From Paenibacillus sp. MMS20-IR301 (GTDB taxonomy: Bacteria; Bacillota; Bacilli; Paenibacillales; Paenibacillaceae), in the NCBI RefSeq assembly GCF_032302195.1, contig NZ_CP135275.1, positions 6,859,501 to 6,923,500 of the forward strand: a DNA stretch of 64,000 bases, in the 5' to 3' direction. Position 1 is the stretch's first letter; the number at the start of each line of letters is the position of its first letter. The notes beneath the pieces are model-generated. The model was not told where the DNA came from and did not search any database. It saw only the letters and a list, made by a program, of their open reading frames with translations. The translations under genes were made by a program, and so were the position numbers. Shown here piece after piece: positions 8,206 to 17,259 of this stretch.

Positions 8206-9792
8206 ATGAATAAGGCACCGGATCATAAGCTCCAGCAAGAAGTAGACAAACGCAGAACCTTTGCGATTATTTCCCACCCGGATGCGGGTAAAACAACATT
8301 GACTGAGAAACTGCTGCTCTTCGGGGGCGCTATCCGCCTGGCAGGAACCGTAAAAGCCCGTAAGGCAAGCAAGCATGCGACAAGTGACTGGATGGAAATT
8401 GAGAAGCAGCGCGGAATCTCGGTTACTTCCTCCGTCATGCAGTTTGATTATCTGGATCACAGGGTGAACATTCTGGATACTCCGGGTCACCAGGACTTCA
8501 GTGAGGACACGTACCGCACATTAACTGCAGCCGACAGCGCGGTCATGCTGATTGACGTAGCGAAGGGTGTGGAAGCACAGACAATCAAGCTGTTCCAGGT
8601 CTGCGCGAAGCGCGGCATTCCAATCTTCACCTTCATCAACAAGCTGGACCGCGAAGGCCGCAGCCCGTTTGAATTGATGGAAGAGCTGGAGAATGTACTG
8701 GGCATCCGCTCGGTGCCGATGAACTGGCCGATTGGCATGGGCCGTGAGCTGTGCGGCGTATACGACCGGATGAAGAATCAGGTGGAGCTGTTCCAGGGTG
8801 ACGACCATTCCGTAATTAAGGTGCAGAAGGTAGAAAGCTACCGTGACCCGGTTATCCGCGAGATGGCCGGCGAATATCTGCATGATCAGCTTTGCGCTGA
8901 TTTGGAGCTGCTGGATGTAGCTGGTGATCCTTTTGACTATGACAAGGTGATGCGCGGCGAGATTACTCCGGTCTTCTTCGGCAGTGCGATTAACAACTTC
9001 GGCGTGCAGACCTTCCTCGATAACTTCCTGGAGCTTGCACCGAAGCCTGAGCCGCGCCGCAGCACAGAGGGTCAGATTGAACCGACGAATGAGAAATTCA
9101 CCGGCTATGTGTTCAAAATCCAGGCCAACATGAACCCGGCGCACCGCGACCGTATTGCCTTCCTGCGCATCGTGTCCGGCAAGTTCGAGCGCGGCATGAG
9201 CGTGAAGCATGTGCGGGCCGGCAAAGACATCAAGCTGTCCCAGCCGCAGCAGTTCCTGGCCCAGGACCGGGATATTGTCGAAGAAGCGTATCCGGGCGAT
9301 ATTATCGGCCTGTTCGATCCGGGGATTTTCCGGATTGGCGACACGCTGAGCCAGGCAGGGGATATTGAGTTCGATGAGCTGCCGACGTTCTCGCCGGAGA
9401 TTTTCTCCAAAGTGAGCATTAAGAATGCACTGAAATCGAAGCAGTTCCAGAAGGGAATCGACCAGCTGACCGAAGAGGGCATGATCCAGGTGTTCCGTAC
9501 GGTGAACTTCGATGATATCCTGCTGGGTGTCGTCGGACAGCTGCAGTTCGAAGTATTCGAATACCGGATGAAGGGCGAGTACGGCGTAGATGTCCAGCTG
9601 CAGCGGATGAGCTACCAGTTCGCACGCTGGATTGTGGATGAGAACAAACCGGATGCCAGCAAGTTCCGGATTAACTCCACGCTGGTTACCGATAAGAAGG
9701 GCAATTATGTGGTGCTGTTCGAGAACGAATACGCCATGCGGACCGCGATGGAGAAGAACCCTACTGCGAAATTCCTGGAAACCGCGCCTTGA
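8206..9792 (+). CDS. prfC: Peptide chain release factor 3
   Basis: A 528-residue translational GTPase of the RF3 family, which recycles RF1/RF2 from the ribosome after peptide release. The G1 motif SHPDAGKTTLTEK lies at about residues 23-35, followed by the switch region KQRGISVTSS, G3 DTPGHQDF and G4 NKLDREG. The C-terminal part has the RF3-specific elements RDIVEEAYPGDIIGL and VVGQLQFEVFEYR. An in-frame GTG 69 bases upstream would give 551 residues. I prefer ATG 8206 because it has an aaggg site at normal distance and gives the usual RF3 length. The C-terminus is complete. Confidence 0.95.
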   Translation: MNKAPDHKLQQEVDKRRTFAIISHPDAGKTTLTEKLLLFGGAIRLAGTVKARKASKHATSDWMEIEKQRGISVTSSVMQFDYLDHRVNILDTPGHQDFSEDTYRTLTAADSAVMLIDVAKGVEAQTIKLFQVCAKRGIPIFTFINKLDREGRSPFELMEELENVLGIRSVPMNWPIGMGRELCGVYDRMKNQVELFQGDDHSVIKVQKVESYRDPVIREMAGEYLHDQLCADLELLDVAGDPFDYDKVMRGEITPVFFGSAINNFGVQTFLDNFLELAPKPEPRRSTEGQIEPTNEKFTGYVFKIQANMNPAHRDRIAFLRIVSGKFERGMSVKHVRAGKDIKLSQPQQFLAQDRDIVEEAYPGDIIGLFDPGIFRIGDTLSQAGDIEFDELPTFSPEIFSKVSIKNALKSKQFQKGIDQLTEEGMIQVFRTVNFDDILLGVVGQLQFEVFEYRMKGEYGVDVQLQRMSYQFARWIVDENKPDASKFRINSTLVTDKKGNYVVLFENEYAMRTAMEKNPTAKFLETAP

Positions 9793-9843
9793 AATGTACC
9801 ATTGATGTAGGATGAGCTGACAGCTTATTGACTGACCGTTTAT

Positions 9844-9894
9844 AAAAAACCTCCGCTTCCGCGTGCAGCTGCACGGCGGATGTCGGAGGTTTTT
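9844..9894. terminator. Bidirectional terminator between prfC and sspI
   Basis: AAAAAACCTCCG pairs with CGGAGGTTTTT around an inner GC-rich stem, with A and T runs on both sides. It serves the converging prfC (plus) and sspI (minus) genes. Confidence 0.85.
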
Positions 9895-9910
9895 GGCGGA
9901 AGGAGCGGCT

Positions 9911-10147
9911 TCAGGTGGTGATTGACCCCGGGGTGAGCCCGTCCAGATGGCGGTGGAGCATCGAGAGGACACGGTCCTGCTTGGCAGGGTCGAGATCCTT
10001 CCAGATCATTTCGAACACGACGCCAAGACCGGGAAGCGCGGCTTCCGGCCCGTCCACGGAATTCTCAATCACCTCCCGCAGCCCCTCTTCCGTCTGGCCG
10101 TGCACCTTGTGAATGATGGCCTGGCGCAAATCAATAGTAACCGGCAT
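9911..10147 (-). CDS. sspI: Small acid-soluble spore protein I
   Basis: A 78-residue protein matching the SspI family: N-terminal DLRQAIIHKVHG, then a central LPGLGVVFEMIW motif, which is highly conserved in SspI, followed by a helical tail. SspI is a minor SASP made in the forespore and packaged in the spore core, so this gene is direct evidence that the host is an endospore former. On the minus strand an aggaggt ribosome binding site lies 5 bases before the ATG. Forespore sigma-G control is expected for the family; I did not identify the promoter. Confidence 0.92.
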   Translation of the reverse strand: MPVTIDLRQAIIHKVHGQTEEGLREVIENSVDGPEAALPGLGVVFEMIWKDLDPAKQDRVLSMLHRHLDGLTPGSITT

Positions 10148-10341
10148 GGTTAACCTCCTGTAAGTTTTGTTAGCATAAGCATCCTGAACCGACTTCGCAA
10201 AACTGGCTTCGGAAGCATGTGCTTAGTTTGGTTAGCATTCTCGTTATAAGATGCCCTGTACCCGGGCGGAAAATTCAAGTTTGGAACGGCTTATGCTATA
10301 CTGTTGAAGATGCAGAAGTACGGGCGGGAGGTACAATTATA

Positions 10342-11001
10342 ATGGCAAAAAAACAATATGCCGTCATCGGAATGGGACGTTTCGGCTCAAGTGTAGCCAA
10401 GGCGCTCAGCGGCATGGGGTTCGATGTGCTGGCCATCGATGCGGACGAGCAGCGGACCCAGGAAATCTCGAATATTGTAACCCACGCGGTATCCGCGGAT
10501 TCCACCGATGAAGAGGCGCTGCGGGCGCTTGGCATCCGCAACTTCGATGTGGTGGTTGTAGCGATCGGTGAGGATATTCAGGCCAGCATTCTGACCACGC
10601 TGATCCTGAAGGATCTTGGCGTGCCGGCGATTCTGGCCAAGGCCAAGAATGAGCTGCACGGCAAGGTACTGGGTAAAATCGGGGCCGATAAGGTAATCTA
10701 CCCTGAGCGGGATATGGGGAACCGGGTGGCGCATCATCTGGCCTCGCCGAACATTCTCGACTATATCGAGCTGTCGCCGGATTACAGCATTCTCGATATG
10801 AAGGTGTCCGGGCAGATGCTCGGCAAAAACCTGATCGAGCTTAACATCCGCGCCAAATACGGCTGCAATGTCATGGCGATCCGCCGGGGCGAAGAGATGA
10901 ATATCTCCCCGAGGGCGGAGGACCGGCTGACTGAAGGCGATGTACTCGTCATTGTCGGACGGAAGGACAATCTGACGAAGCTGGAGCTGGCTTATCAATA
11001 G
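10342..11001 (+). CDS. ktrA: Ktr/Trk potassium uptake regulatory subunit (TrkA-N/TrkA-C)
   Basis: A 219-residue cytoplasmic regulator of a Ktr-type K+ channel. Residues about 5-125 form the RCK_N Rossmann domain with a nucleotide-binding GMGRFG (about 10-15) and the acidic ribose-binding end VLAIDADEQ. Residues about 135-219 form the RCK_C domain (MLGKNLIELNIRAKYGC...GDVLVIVGR), which binds c-di-AMP in Firmicute homologues. The start is ATG 10342 with a cgggaggt site; longer in-frame upstream sequence has no such site. The partner membrane subunit (KtrB/KtrD) is not in the window. Whether it is KtrA or KtrC cannot be decided here. Confidence 0.88.
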   Translation: MAKKQYAVIGMGRFGSSVAKALSGMGFDVLAIDADEQRTQEISNIVTHAVSADSTDEEALRALGIRNFDVVVVAIGEDIQASILTTLILKDLGVPAILAKAKNELHGKVLGKIGADKVIYPERDMGNRVAHHLASPNILDYIELSPDYSILDMKVSGQMLGKNLIELNIRAKYGCNVMAIRRGEEMNISPRAEDRLTEGDVLVIVGRKDNLTKLELAYQ

Positions 11002-11301
11002 GGGAAGTATGAGTGAGTACAGATATAGGGACAGATACATGTACGGTGCGGCTAATTGTATTTTGTGCAGTTATTTTAAATGGATTAATCTTTTATTTGA
11101 AAATAGATGTACTTGGTACAACTAAAATCACACTAATGGCGAAAATTTACTCCAACCGCTACTTTTAGTTGTACAGACTGCAGTTAAAAGGGATTTGCTG
11201 CGGAAAGGCTGTTTTTAGTTGTACTAACTACAGTTAAGTCGCCCGGTTGGTTTAGCATATTTAAGATCAGGAATCTGCAAGCAACAGAAAGGTAGGAGCT
11301 C
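11002..11301. repeat. Intergenic repeat element (TTTTAGTTGTAC family)
   Basis: The 300-base gap holds three copies of the 12-mer TTTTAGTTGTAC: inverted at 11116-11127, direct at 11163-11174 and direct at 11213-11224. The two direct copies extend to about 25 bases with three mismatches (each followed by a nACTnCAGTTAA tail, 11163-11187 and 11213-11237). The first two copies can form a hairpin with a 35-base loop. It may be a small interspersed repeat or paired protein-binding sites ahead of the methyltransferase gene. No coding potential is seen. Confidence 0.6.
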
Positions 11302-12099
11302 ATGGAAATTATATCGCCGCAGAATACGCGGGTGAAGGAATGGTCCGGGCTGCAGGAGAAGAAGCACCGCGACAAGTCCGGTAAATATATCGTGGAAGGC
11401 ATTCATCTGGTGCAGGAGGCGCTGCTGGCGGAAGCGGATGTGGAATGCCTGGCTTTTGACCTTGATAAAGGCATGCCGGCGGAGCTGAAGCCCCTGCTGC
11501 AGGCCGTGCAGGGGATGGAGGTCATCGGCGTGTCGGCGGCGGTAATTGCGAAGTGCAGCAGCACGAATACGCCGCAGCCGGTCTTTGCCATTGTGCGCAA
11601 GGAACAGCAGGGCGTTGAAGCGATCCTGGCGAAGCCGGATAGTCTCGTGATTGTGCTGGACGGCGTCCAGGACCCGGGCAACGTGGGGACGATTATCCGC
11701 AGCGCGGATGCTTCAGGCGCAGACGGCGTCATCCTCGGCCAGGGCTGCGCCGATCTGTTTAACCCGAAGACCATCCGGTCCACGATGGGCTCGATGTTCC
11801 ATCTCCCGGTAGTGGAGGGGGATCTCGGTGCGATTCTGCCGCAGGCGCGGGAACGGGGCGCGCTGCTGGTCAGCACTTCGCTGAGCGGTGAGGATTCCTG
11901 CTACACCCATGACTTCCGCGGCAGCCAGTGGCTGCTGATCGGCAGCGAAGGCAAAGGCATCTCGCCGCAGACCGCAGCGCTGGTCGACAAGAGCATCATC
12001 ATCCCGATGGCCGGCCGGGCGGAGTCGCTGAATGCGGCGATGGCGGCAACGATTCTGCTGTTTGAGGGGATGCGGCAGCGGGGTATCCACTCCAAATAA
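11302..12099 (+). CDS. SpoU/TrmH-type RNA 2'-O-methyltransferase (YsgA-like)
   Basis: A 265-residue SPOUT methyltransferase. The N-terminal substrate-binding domain begins IISPQNTRVKEWSGLQEKKHR...KYIVEGIHLVQEAL. The knotted catalytic domain has the three SpoU motifs: LDGVQDPGNVGTIIRSADASG (about 118-138), LIGSEGKGIS (about 211-220) and IPMAGRAESLNAAMAATILLFE (about 233-254). It would methylate a ribose 2'-OH in rRNA or tRNA using AdoMet. The start has an aggtaggag site. In Bacillus subtilis the homologue ysgA is followed by pheST. Here it is followed by an AT-rich island, so this gene marks the left edge of inserted DNA. Confidence 0.9.
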   Translation: MEIISPQNTRVKEWSGLQEKKHRDKSGKYIVEGIHLVQEALLAEADVECLAFDLDKGMPAELKPLLQAVQGMEVIGVSAAVIAKCSSTNTPQPVFAIVRKEQQGVEAILAKPDSLVIVLDGVQDPGNVGTIIRSADASGADGVILGQGCADLFNPKTIRSTMGSMFHLPVVEGDLGAILPQARERGALLVSTSLSGEDSCYTHDFRGSQWLLIGSEGKGISPQTAALVDKSIIIPMAGRAESLNAAMAATILLFEGMRQRGIHSK

Positions 12100-12421
12100 A
12101 CCCGTCAGAGTGGTAATTAAAGAATGCAGGGTTGCTGGAAAACATATATCCAGAAAGATAATATGTAAGGAAATGAATATAAAAAAAGAAAAAGCTGTTT
12201 ATAGTAACCCGTATATTATAAAGCTTATTGAGGATTCTGATTGTGATCTCAAAACTTTCTCCAATTTAATTGAAGCGTAAATATTTTATCAAAGAGTAAT
12301 GTTATTGCAATTAAACAAGTAGAAAAGCTTTATACTAACAACTTGGAAGGAGGGCGGAATACCATCCTTCCAAGTTGTTTAACAGGTTAAAAGATAAGTT
12401 ACATCGAATTATCTTTTTAAC
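12100..12421. other. AT-rich left edge of the accessory island
   Basis: Base composition falls sharply within a few dozen bases after the methyltransferase stop. The stretch contains one strong hairpin (listed separately) and a very short possible reading frame at 12173-12280 without a well-spaced ribosome binding site. I see no tRNA and no clear attachment site. Confidence 0.5.
12337..12380. terminator. Terminator hairpin at the end of the helicase gene
   Basis: AACAACTTGGAAGGA pairs with TCCTTCCAAGTTGTT around a 14-base loop, with T/A runs on either side. It lies 42 bases past the stop of the minus-strand helicase and would also stop readthrough from the methyltransferase. Confidence 0.8.
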
Positions 12422-15400
12422 TTAATTACTTGATATGACTTGAAGCACTATGTTGTAAGTTTCTCTTAGATAGTTATTAGTTGCACTAAGAATTTCTAAT
12501 TGCTCTTGACTAACTATTGCTTTTGACAATCCCGGTTGAACGATATATATACTTAAATGAAATGGGTAAAACTTTGCCATTTTCTTGAGTTCATTAAGTT
12601 TTTTGAGTTCACCTAGTTCAAATCGGGAAGCTCTTCCACTTCTAAGTCGCATTCCTTCTCGACGTTCTAAATGTTTTAGTAAAGCGTATATATCGTCTTT
12701 CCATCGGATGCTTTTTTGAGCTTGTCCACAAACTTCATAAAGATCGGAAACTCTGGCACCTGGGGAAGAACCATGTGAATATTTGCAGTGGTAAAATTGA
12801 ATATAAATTTTCTCATCTGCCACCCTTATAGTGACAACATCTGCTGCTTCTCCAGAACTATCATCATCGAAAATTATATCGTAAATTCCTTCTGCTAATA
12901 GCTTTTGGATCAAAGCATATTGAATAGAGTCGGGTCTTTTCACTTCATTTTGTGATTCTTTTGTAATATCAGTATTATTCCAATTCCATCCGTTAATATA
13001 ATCAGAGTTATAGGGAAGATAGTTAGCCCTGTTTGGATTAACAAAATAATTGTTAGCCAGAAATGAACCATTGTGAAAACGAATAATAGGTGCTTCTTCA
13101 TAAAACCAAGTTGTAATGCTTTTCTTTGTCCCACCTTTTTTTATTTCAATATTCGATCGGTTACTCTGAATGTAACGGTAGTTTCTACCCTCTTCTATTG
13201 TGGGGTCGAAATGGAGTTCTAATTCTCCTTGATAGTTAGGTGTTACAAGCTTGAATTTTATGTTTCCTTCTAGGGAAGGAGTTTCAAGTTGTAGCTCACA
13301 CTCATATAATGGATAGTTAGTTCCATTTACTTCGATGTGAATCAATGATTCGCTATCAATAGCAAAAGATGTAGGCCACTCGATCGTAATTGGCATAAGG
13401 TTTGGTCTTTCTCTAATTATTATGGGTTTAAGAACGCCAGCTAGAAGATCATCTACATTTATTGATTCATCAGTTATCTTTGTTCCTACTGCATCACACC
13501 AATCGCACCAATCAGAAATCGTAGCAATCTTTCTGGACCATATCTTACCTCTGTAAGAACACCCAATGCTAGTCTTCTCACCGTTTTCGAATCCTAGACC
13601 AAAGATATTAGACTTAAAAGTATTTCTTTTTTGGGCATCAGATAATCCTTGTGCAATATCTACCCCGGTGTACATTCGGAAACTTATCGGTCCATGAAAG
13701 GCATCGTTAAGTCCTACATTTTGCAATATAATTCTGTTAAGCCCATGGAAAGTTTTAAAAATGTCCTCTCCTTTTATTATTTCAGCATTCTTAGTTATCA
13801 CTTCAGCTAATTGTTGATGAGTGCCTTTAATTGTGCTATTTATGAAAAGTAATCCTTTGGTGATATCGAAATATACAATATAGATATCCCACGAAATATT
13901 GTAAATCTCACGAATATCCCCCCAACTGACAGGGATTATATTTTTTATTACAGCAACCAAGATTTTACGTTCATTATGGATAGTATAGAGGACCTCTTGG
14001 CTTTTAGGGAAAATTTCAAGAATTCTGTCAGGTTGCCAAGCATGGCTATTTGTTTTGTATGAAACAGTACTCATTTTTGGATAAATATTTTGAATAGGAA
14101 TTTCCTCTATAAGCCCCGTTTGAAACCCACTTAGGAATTCAGATTGCTCAACAACAGTTCTTATTGCTCCAGTGCTAGAATTTTTCAGCAACACATTCCA
14201 GTCAGCATCTTCACTATACAGAGTTTTAATCTGATCGTTTACTTCTTGAAAAGCAATATTAGCAATCATGGAAGCTTCCCCTATATCTTTAGCTGTACGT
14301 GTAAAACGGCCAGTAAACTGTAGCGTGATCCCCAGGCTTTTGTGGATGTCATGCATTGCAGCAATCTTAAGTTGTGGAAGGTCAAAACCTTCTCCGAGCA
14401 TATCAACACAAATTATAATTCTTGATTGCCTGGAAAAGACTTTTTCTAGTGCTTCTTTCTTTTCGCTTGGGCGTAACTGACTATGAATTACTACAGGATT
14501 AAACTCCGGATATTCATTATAAAGAGGGGAGATTTCAAATGTTCTACTGATGCTGTTAACTCTGGCCATTAATATATGATCGAAACCTTGTTCAAGATCT
14601 TCTCTTAGTTTATTTACTGAAACTTGGGCAATGGATCTATCAGACAATTCTTCTGAGAATTGTAAGATAGGAAGAAAGTTGATTTTTTTAAAATACCCCT
14701 CATTCTGTGCCTTTTCTAAAGGGAAGTTGAAAATTATTTTTCCATCTAAGTGCTTACCGTCATTTCTAAAAGGAGTGGCTGTAAACTGAATAATATTCTT
14801 ATCAATAAATTTATCGCGGAAAGAAGCCCAAGTAGGAGCAGCGATATGATGCGCTTCGTCAATAAAAAGATGAGAACAGCGACCGGCTATTTTTAACTGT
14901 AGCTCTCTAGAGAGCCCTCCTACAATACTCATTGTCGTCACTACAACGTTACAAACGTTAAAAAGATTGTCAATATCCTCACTAGTCTTAGGTTTGTGTA
15001 GCATAAGTCCTACCACTGGGTAAAGTGCACCTTCACCAATAACACCGAACTTTTTTAAAACGCCAAAAGATATAAACTTATTAGAAATTTGTGTTCTAAG
15101 AGGATCTGTAGGGACTACTATTAAGAGCTTCTTGCATTGTTTAGAAACTAGTAAACTAATCATTGTTTCAGTTTTACCAGTGCCTGTAGGCATAACTACG
15201 GAAGCGGGCTTATCGGAAAGAATCCAATGTGATAAAACAGAGTGAATTGCTCCGACTTGCGGGGTTCTAAGTCCATCCTGTATGACTTCCTGTTCACGTG
15301 TGATTTCATATTTAAAATTAAACGAGTTTATCCAAGAGCCTAAAACAGTTTCTTGAATTTGTTCTAGTGGGATCGTTAACTCCCTAAGTAAGGGATGTTT

Positions 15401-15670
15401 TATCCATTTGAGTTGTGCGTTATCTAAGAGATCTCCATTTAGTTTTATGACATATGCAAATTGTTCTGGTATTCTTGCATTGTTTTTTAGTAATAATATA
15501 CTTTTGATGTCTTGATATTGTAAAACATATCCAATAGCCCTATCTTGCTTATAGTCCTGGTAAGGAAAAGTATCGGTTTCTTCTGGTAATAGGAGTTGTT
15601 TAACTTTGTTATTACTAATCGTTGTATCTACTTGAAAAATTGGAGGTAATGTAAGGAATATAGTTGCCAT
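12422..15670 (-). CDS. SF2 DEAD/DEAH helicase with probable PD-(D/E)XK-like C-terminus, putative defence protein
   Basis: A 1082-residue protein. The N-terminal half is a superfamily 2 helicase: motif I PTGTGKTET (about 161-169), Ia IVVPTDPLRTQI, motif II IDEAHH (about 270-275), motif III FTATPFR (about 296-302), and a second RecA domain with VVIHSQLR, DMLGEGFD and QFTGRFTRT (motif VI). A middle region contains a WCDWCD Cys pair. Near the C-terminus GEAADVV (Glu941, Asp944) followed by a strand ending in HCK (His961, Lys963) resembles a PD-(D/E)XK nuclease core with an HxK variant, then a helix VSDLYEVCGQAQKS. It is transcribed away from the OLD-nuclease operon across a 151-base gap. Low GC and context suggest a phage-defence helicase-nuclease; the nuclease assignment is inference. 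Confidence 0.75.
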   Translation of the reverse strand: MATIFLTLPPIFQVDTTISNNKVKQLLLPEETDTFPYQDYKQDRAIGYVLQYQDIKSILLLKNNARIPEQFAYVIKLNGDLLDNAQLKWIKHPLLRELTIPLEQIQETVLGSWINSFNFKYEITREQEVIQDGLRTPQVGAIHSVLSHWILSDKPASVVMPTGTGKTETMISLLVSKQCKKLLIVVPTDPLRTQISNKFISFGVLKKFGVIGEGALYPVVGLMLHKPKTSEDIDNLFNVCNVVVTTMSIVGGLSRELQLKIAGRCSHLFIDEAHHIAAPTWASFRDKFIDKNIIQFTATPFRNDGKHLDGKIIFNFPLEKAQNEGYFKKINFLPILQFSEELSDRSIAQVSVNKLREDLEQGFDHILMARVNSISRTFEISPLYNEYPEFNPVVIHSQLRPSEKKEALEKVFSRQSRIIICVDMLGEGFDLPQLKIAAMHDIHKSLGITLQFTGRFTRTAKDIGEASMIANIAFQEVNDQIKTLYSEDADWNVLLKNSSTGAIRTVVEQSEFLSGFQTGLIEEIPIQNIYPKMSTVSYKTNSHAWQPDRILEIFPKSQEVLYTIHNERKILVAVIKNIIPVSWGDIREIYNISWDIYIVYFDITKGLLFINSTIKGTHQQLAEVITKNAEIIKGEDIFKTFHGLNRIILQNVGLNDAFHGPISFRMYTGVDIAQGLSDAQKRNTFKSNIFGLGFENGEKTSIGCSYRGKIWSRKIATISDWCDWCDAVGTKITDESINVDDLLAGVLKPIIIRERPNLMPITIEWPTSFAIDSESLIHIEVNGTNYPLYECELQLETPSLEGNIKFKLVTPNYQGELELHFDPTIEEGRNYRYIQSNRSNIEIKKGGTKKSITTWFYEEAPIIRFHNGSFLANNYFVNPNRANYLPYNSDYINGWNWNNTDITKESQNEVKRPDSIQYALIQKLLAEGIYDIIFDDDSSGEAADVVTIRVADEKIYIQFYHCKYSHGSSPGARVSDLYEVCGQAQKSIRWKDDIYALLKHLERREGMRLRSGRASRFELGELKKLNELKKMAKFYPFHLSIYIVQPGLSKAIVSQEQLEILSATNNYLRETYNIVLQVISSN

Positions 15671-15821
15671 TTTACCATCCTTTCTTTGAGAAACATTAAT
15701 AGATTTAATGTATCATTTGTTTGTAATATTTTGAAGATAAAAGGAATAAAATGTGAGATAATGTGGAATGAAGTAAGGCATACATTTATATTGAGGGATT
15801 ATACATAATGTCAGAGGGTAA
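15671..15821. promoter_or_regulatory. Divergent promoter region of the defence island
   Basis: This 151-base AT-rich gap lies between the minus-strand helicase and the plus-strand OLD-nuclease operon. Both genes have plausible ribosome binding sites (aaggatgg on the minus strand, agaggg on the plus strand). Promoter elements cannot be assigned reliably because the sequence is almost all A/T. Confidence 0.4.
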
Positions 15822-16010
15822 ATGAAAATTAATATTGTTAGTGATAGCTATATTTATGGGGCTTCAGATTATACAGTCTTCGTTTATGTAAATAATCTAT
15901 CAAAAAATGACTTAGTGCAAAAGTCTCTTCTACACCATTAGGAATTTGGAGAGTACTATGAAAATCCCAAAGCCTCACAGAAATTAGTTAAAGGAGAATT
16001 GAATCAGTGA
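15822..16010 (+). pseudogene. Small first cistron with an in-frame amber codon
   Basis: A reading frame opens at ATG 15822 (agaggg site upstream), runs 39 codons (MKINIVSDSYIYGASDYTVF...) and stops at TAG 15939-15941. The same frame then stays open for 22 more codons (EFGEYYENPKASQKLVKGEL...) and ends at TGA 16008-16010, overlapping the GTG start of the next cistron (GTGA). This tight coupling suggests the true gene was 62 codons long and a CAG-to-TAG type change interrupted it. I do not recognise the family. Alternatives are a genuine 39-residue peptide or a sequencing error. Confidence 0.5.
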
Positions 16011-17198
16011 GACCTAATAATAATGCACTTGAATTTGATAATGCCGTGGAAGGTAATGTTAAAAAGTATTTTAATAATAAGCATGCAACTTGCATGTTTC
16101 CAGGATGTAATGAGCATGCAATATCTTCTCACGCTATATCCAAAAAAAAATCATTAAGTCAGATTGCTGAAGATGGAATTTTATTTTCTGTTAAATCAAA
16201 GAGAATATACCCAGATAAAGAAATAAGTATAGGAGAAAAAGGGATAAATGACGCTTCAACATTTAAAGGGTTTTGTAAGCAACATGATGATATTTTCTCA
16301 AGCCTAGATAAGGAAGGGATTAAAACTGAAAAAGATGTGTTTCTTCAAGCATATCGTACGTTGAGTTATATAATATCAAATTGCTCCACAATTTTATGAA
16401 GGTTTAGAGAATAAAATTCTTGAGAATAAATCTATAAAAGAAATAGTAGAGCAGGCGAAAAAAAATGCTGAACAGAATAACGAGAAAAGAATAAAAAAAT
16501 TAATAATGTATTGCGTTGAAGTATTAGACGTTTTAAATAGGTATGAATTAGATTCAGCGGTATTCGGTGAAGATGAATATTTGATTATAGATGGTATTAT
16601 GAATCAGGATTTAAAGAAGCATATAAACAAATCTAATCAGGCTGATTTAGTTATTATTCATCGAATGGTTAACTATCAGATCCCAGTTGCAATAAGTACA
16701 AAAATTTCATACATAAGACCCAAAGGAAAAGAAGAAGAATTGTTTTTGATCTGTATTCCTTATAAAGAGCATTCAGACTTTATTATCATGTTTGACAAAC
16801 ACAAATCACTTTTTGCAGATAATGATTATTATTTGCATTATCTTGCAAATGATTTGAATATGTTGGATTTAATAGAGAAAGTAATGGCTTGTTCAGATGA
16901 TTGGTGGATTAATCCTAGCGTTTACAAAAATCTATCTGAAGATAAAAAGAAAGTTTTTGTTGATGATTTAAAATTTGGAACAGTTGATATTTTCAAACTA
17001 TACGATATATCTATTTTTGATGATTTAAGGATTCAGCTTATTAATAAATATAAGAAATGCGAAGGTATCCCATCGGAGCTAATAGAATTACATGAAAAAA
17101 GAATCCATCAGCTACCTCTCAGAGATAATGATGAATTAAGAAAAGAAGAACTTAATAAGAAATTGATGGCTCCATTTTTAGATTTTTGGAGAGAATAA
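16007..17198 (+). pseudogene. Frameshifted Cys/His treble-clef-like protein of the defence operon
   Basis: The first 130 codons (GTG 16007, aaaggag site) encode a possible zinc-binding module: CMFPGC-x3-H, SHAIS, and after a beta-rich stretch FCKQHD, followed by FLQAYRTLSY. That frame ends at 16399. The next frame is open from 16374 through 17198 without a start codon of its own that has a ribosome binding site, and reads QIAPQFYEGLENKIL... into a 230-residue C-terminal part ending FLDFWRE. Joining the frames near 16365-16380 (removing one base) gives one protein of about 396 residues. The N-terminal pattern resembles HNH/treble-clef modules, but no HNH catalytic set can be confirmed. The shift may be a real mutation or a sequencing error. 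Confidence 0.6.
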
Positions 17199-17259
17199 TC
17201 TCAAATCTTAATTTAAAGAATGTAAATTTAATAAATCATTTTAAAGGTGGAGGCAAGCA

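Noticed and set aside
8521..9972. Long open frame on the minus strand opposite prfC
   Set aside because: It is the complement of a strongly conserved gene with all RF3 motifs, and its protein is low-complexity shadow sequence.
10148..10341. c-di-AMP (ydaO-type) riboswitch ahead of the Ktr gene
   Set aside because: Some ktr genes in Bacillus have one, but I could not find the conserved ydaO core in this short leader.
12173..12280. Possible 35-codon gene in the AT-rich gap after the methyltransferase
   Set aside because: The only upstream purine stretch is 2 bases from the ATG, too close to act as a ribosome binding site, and the peptide has no recognisable features.
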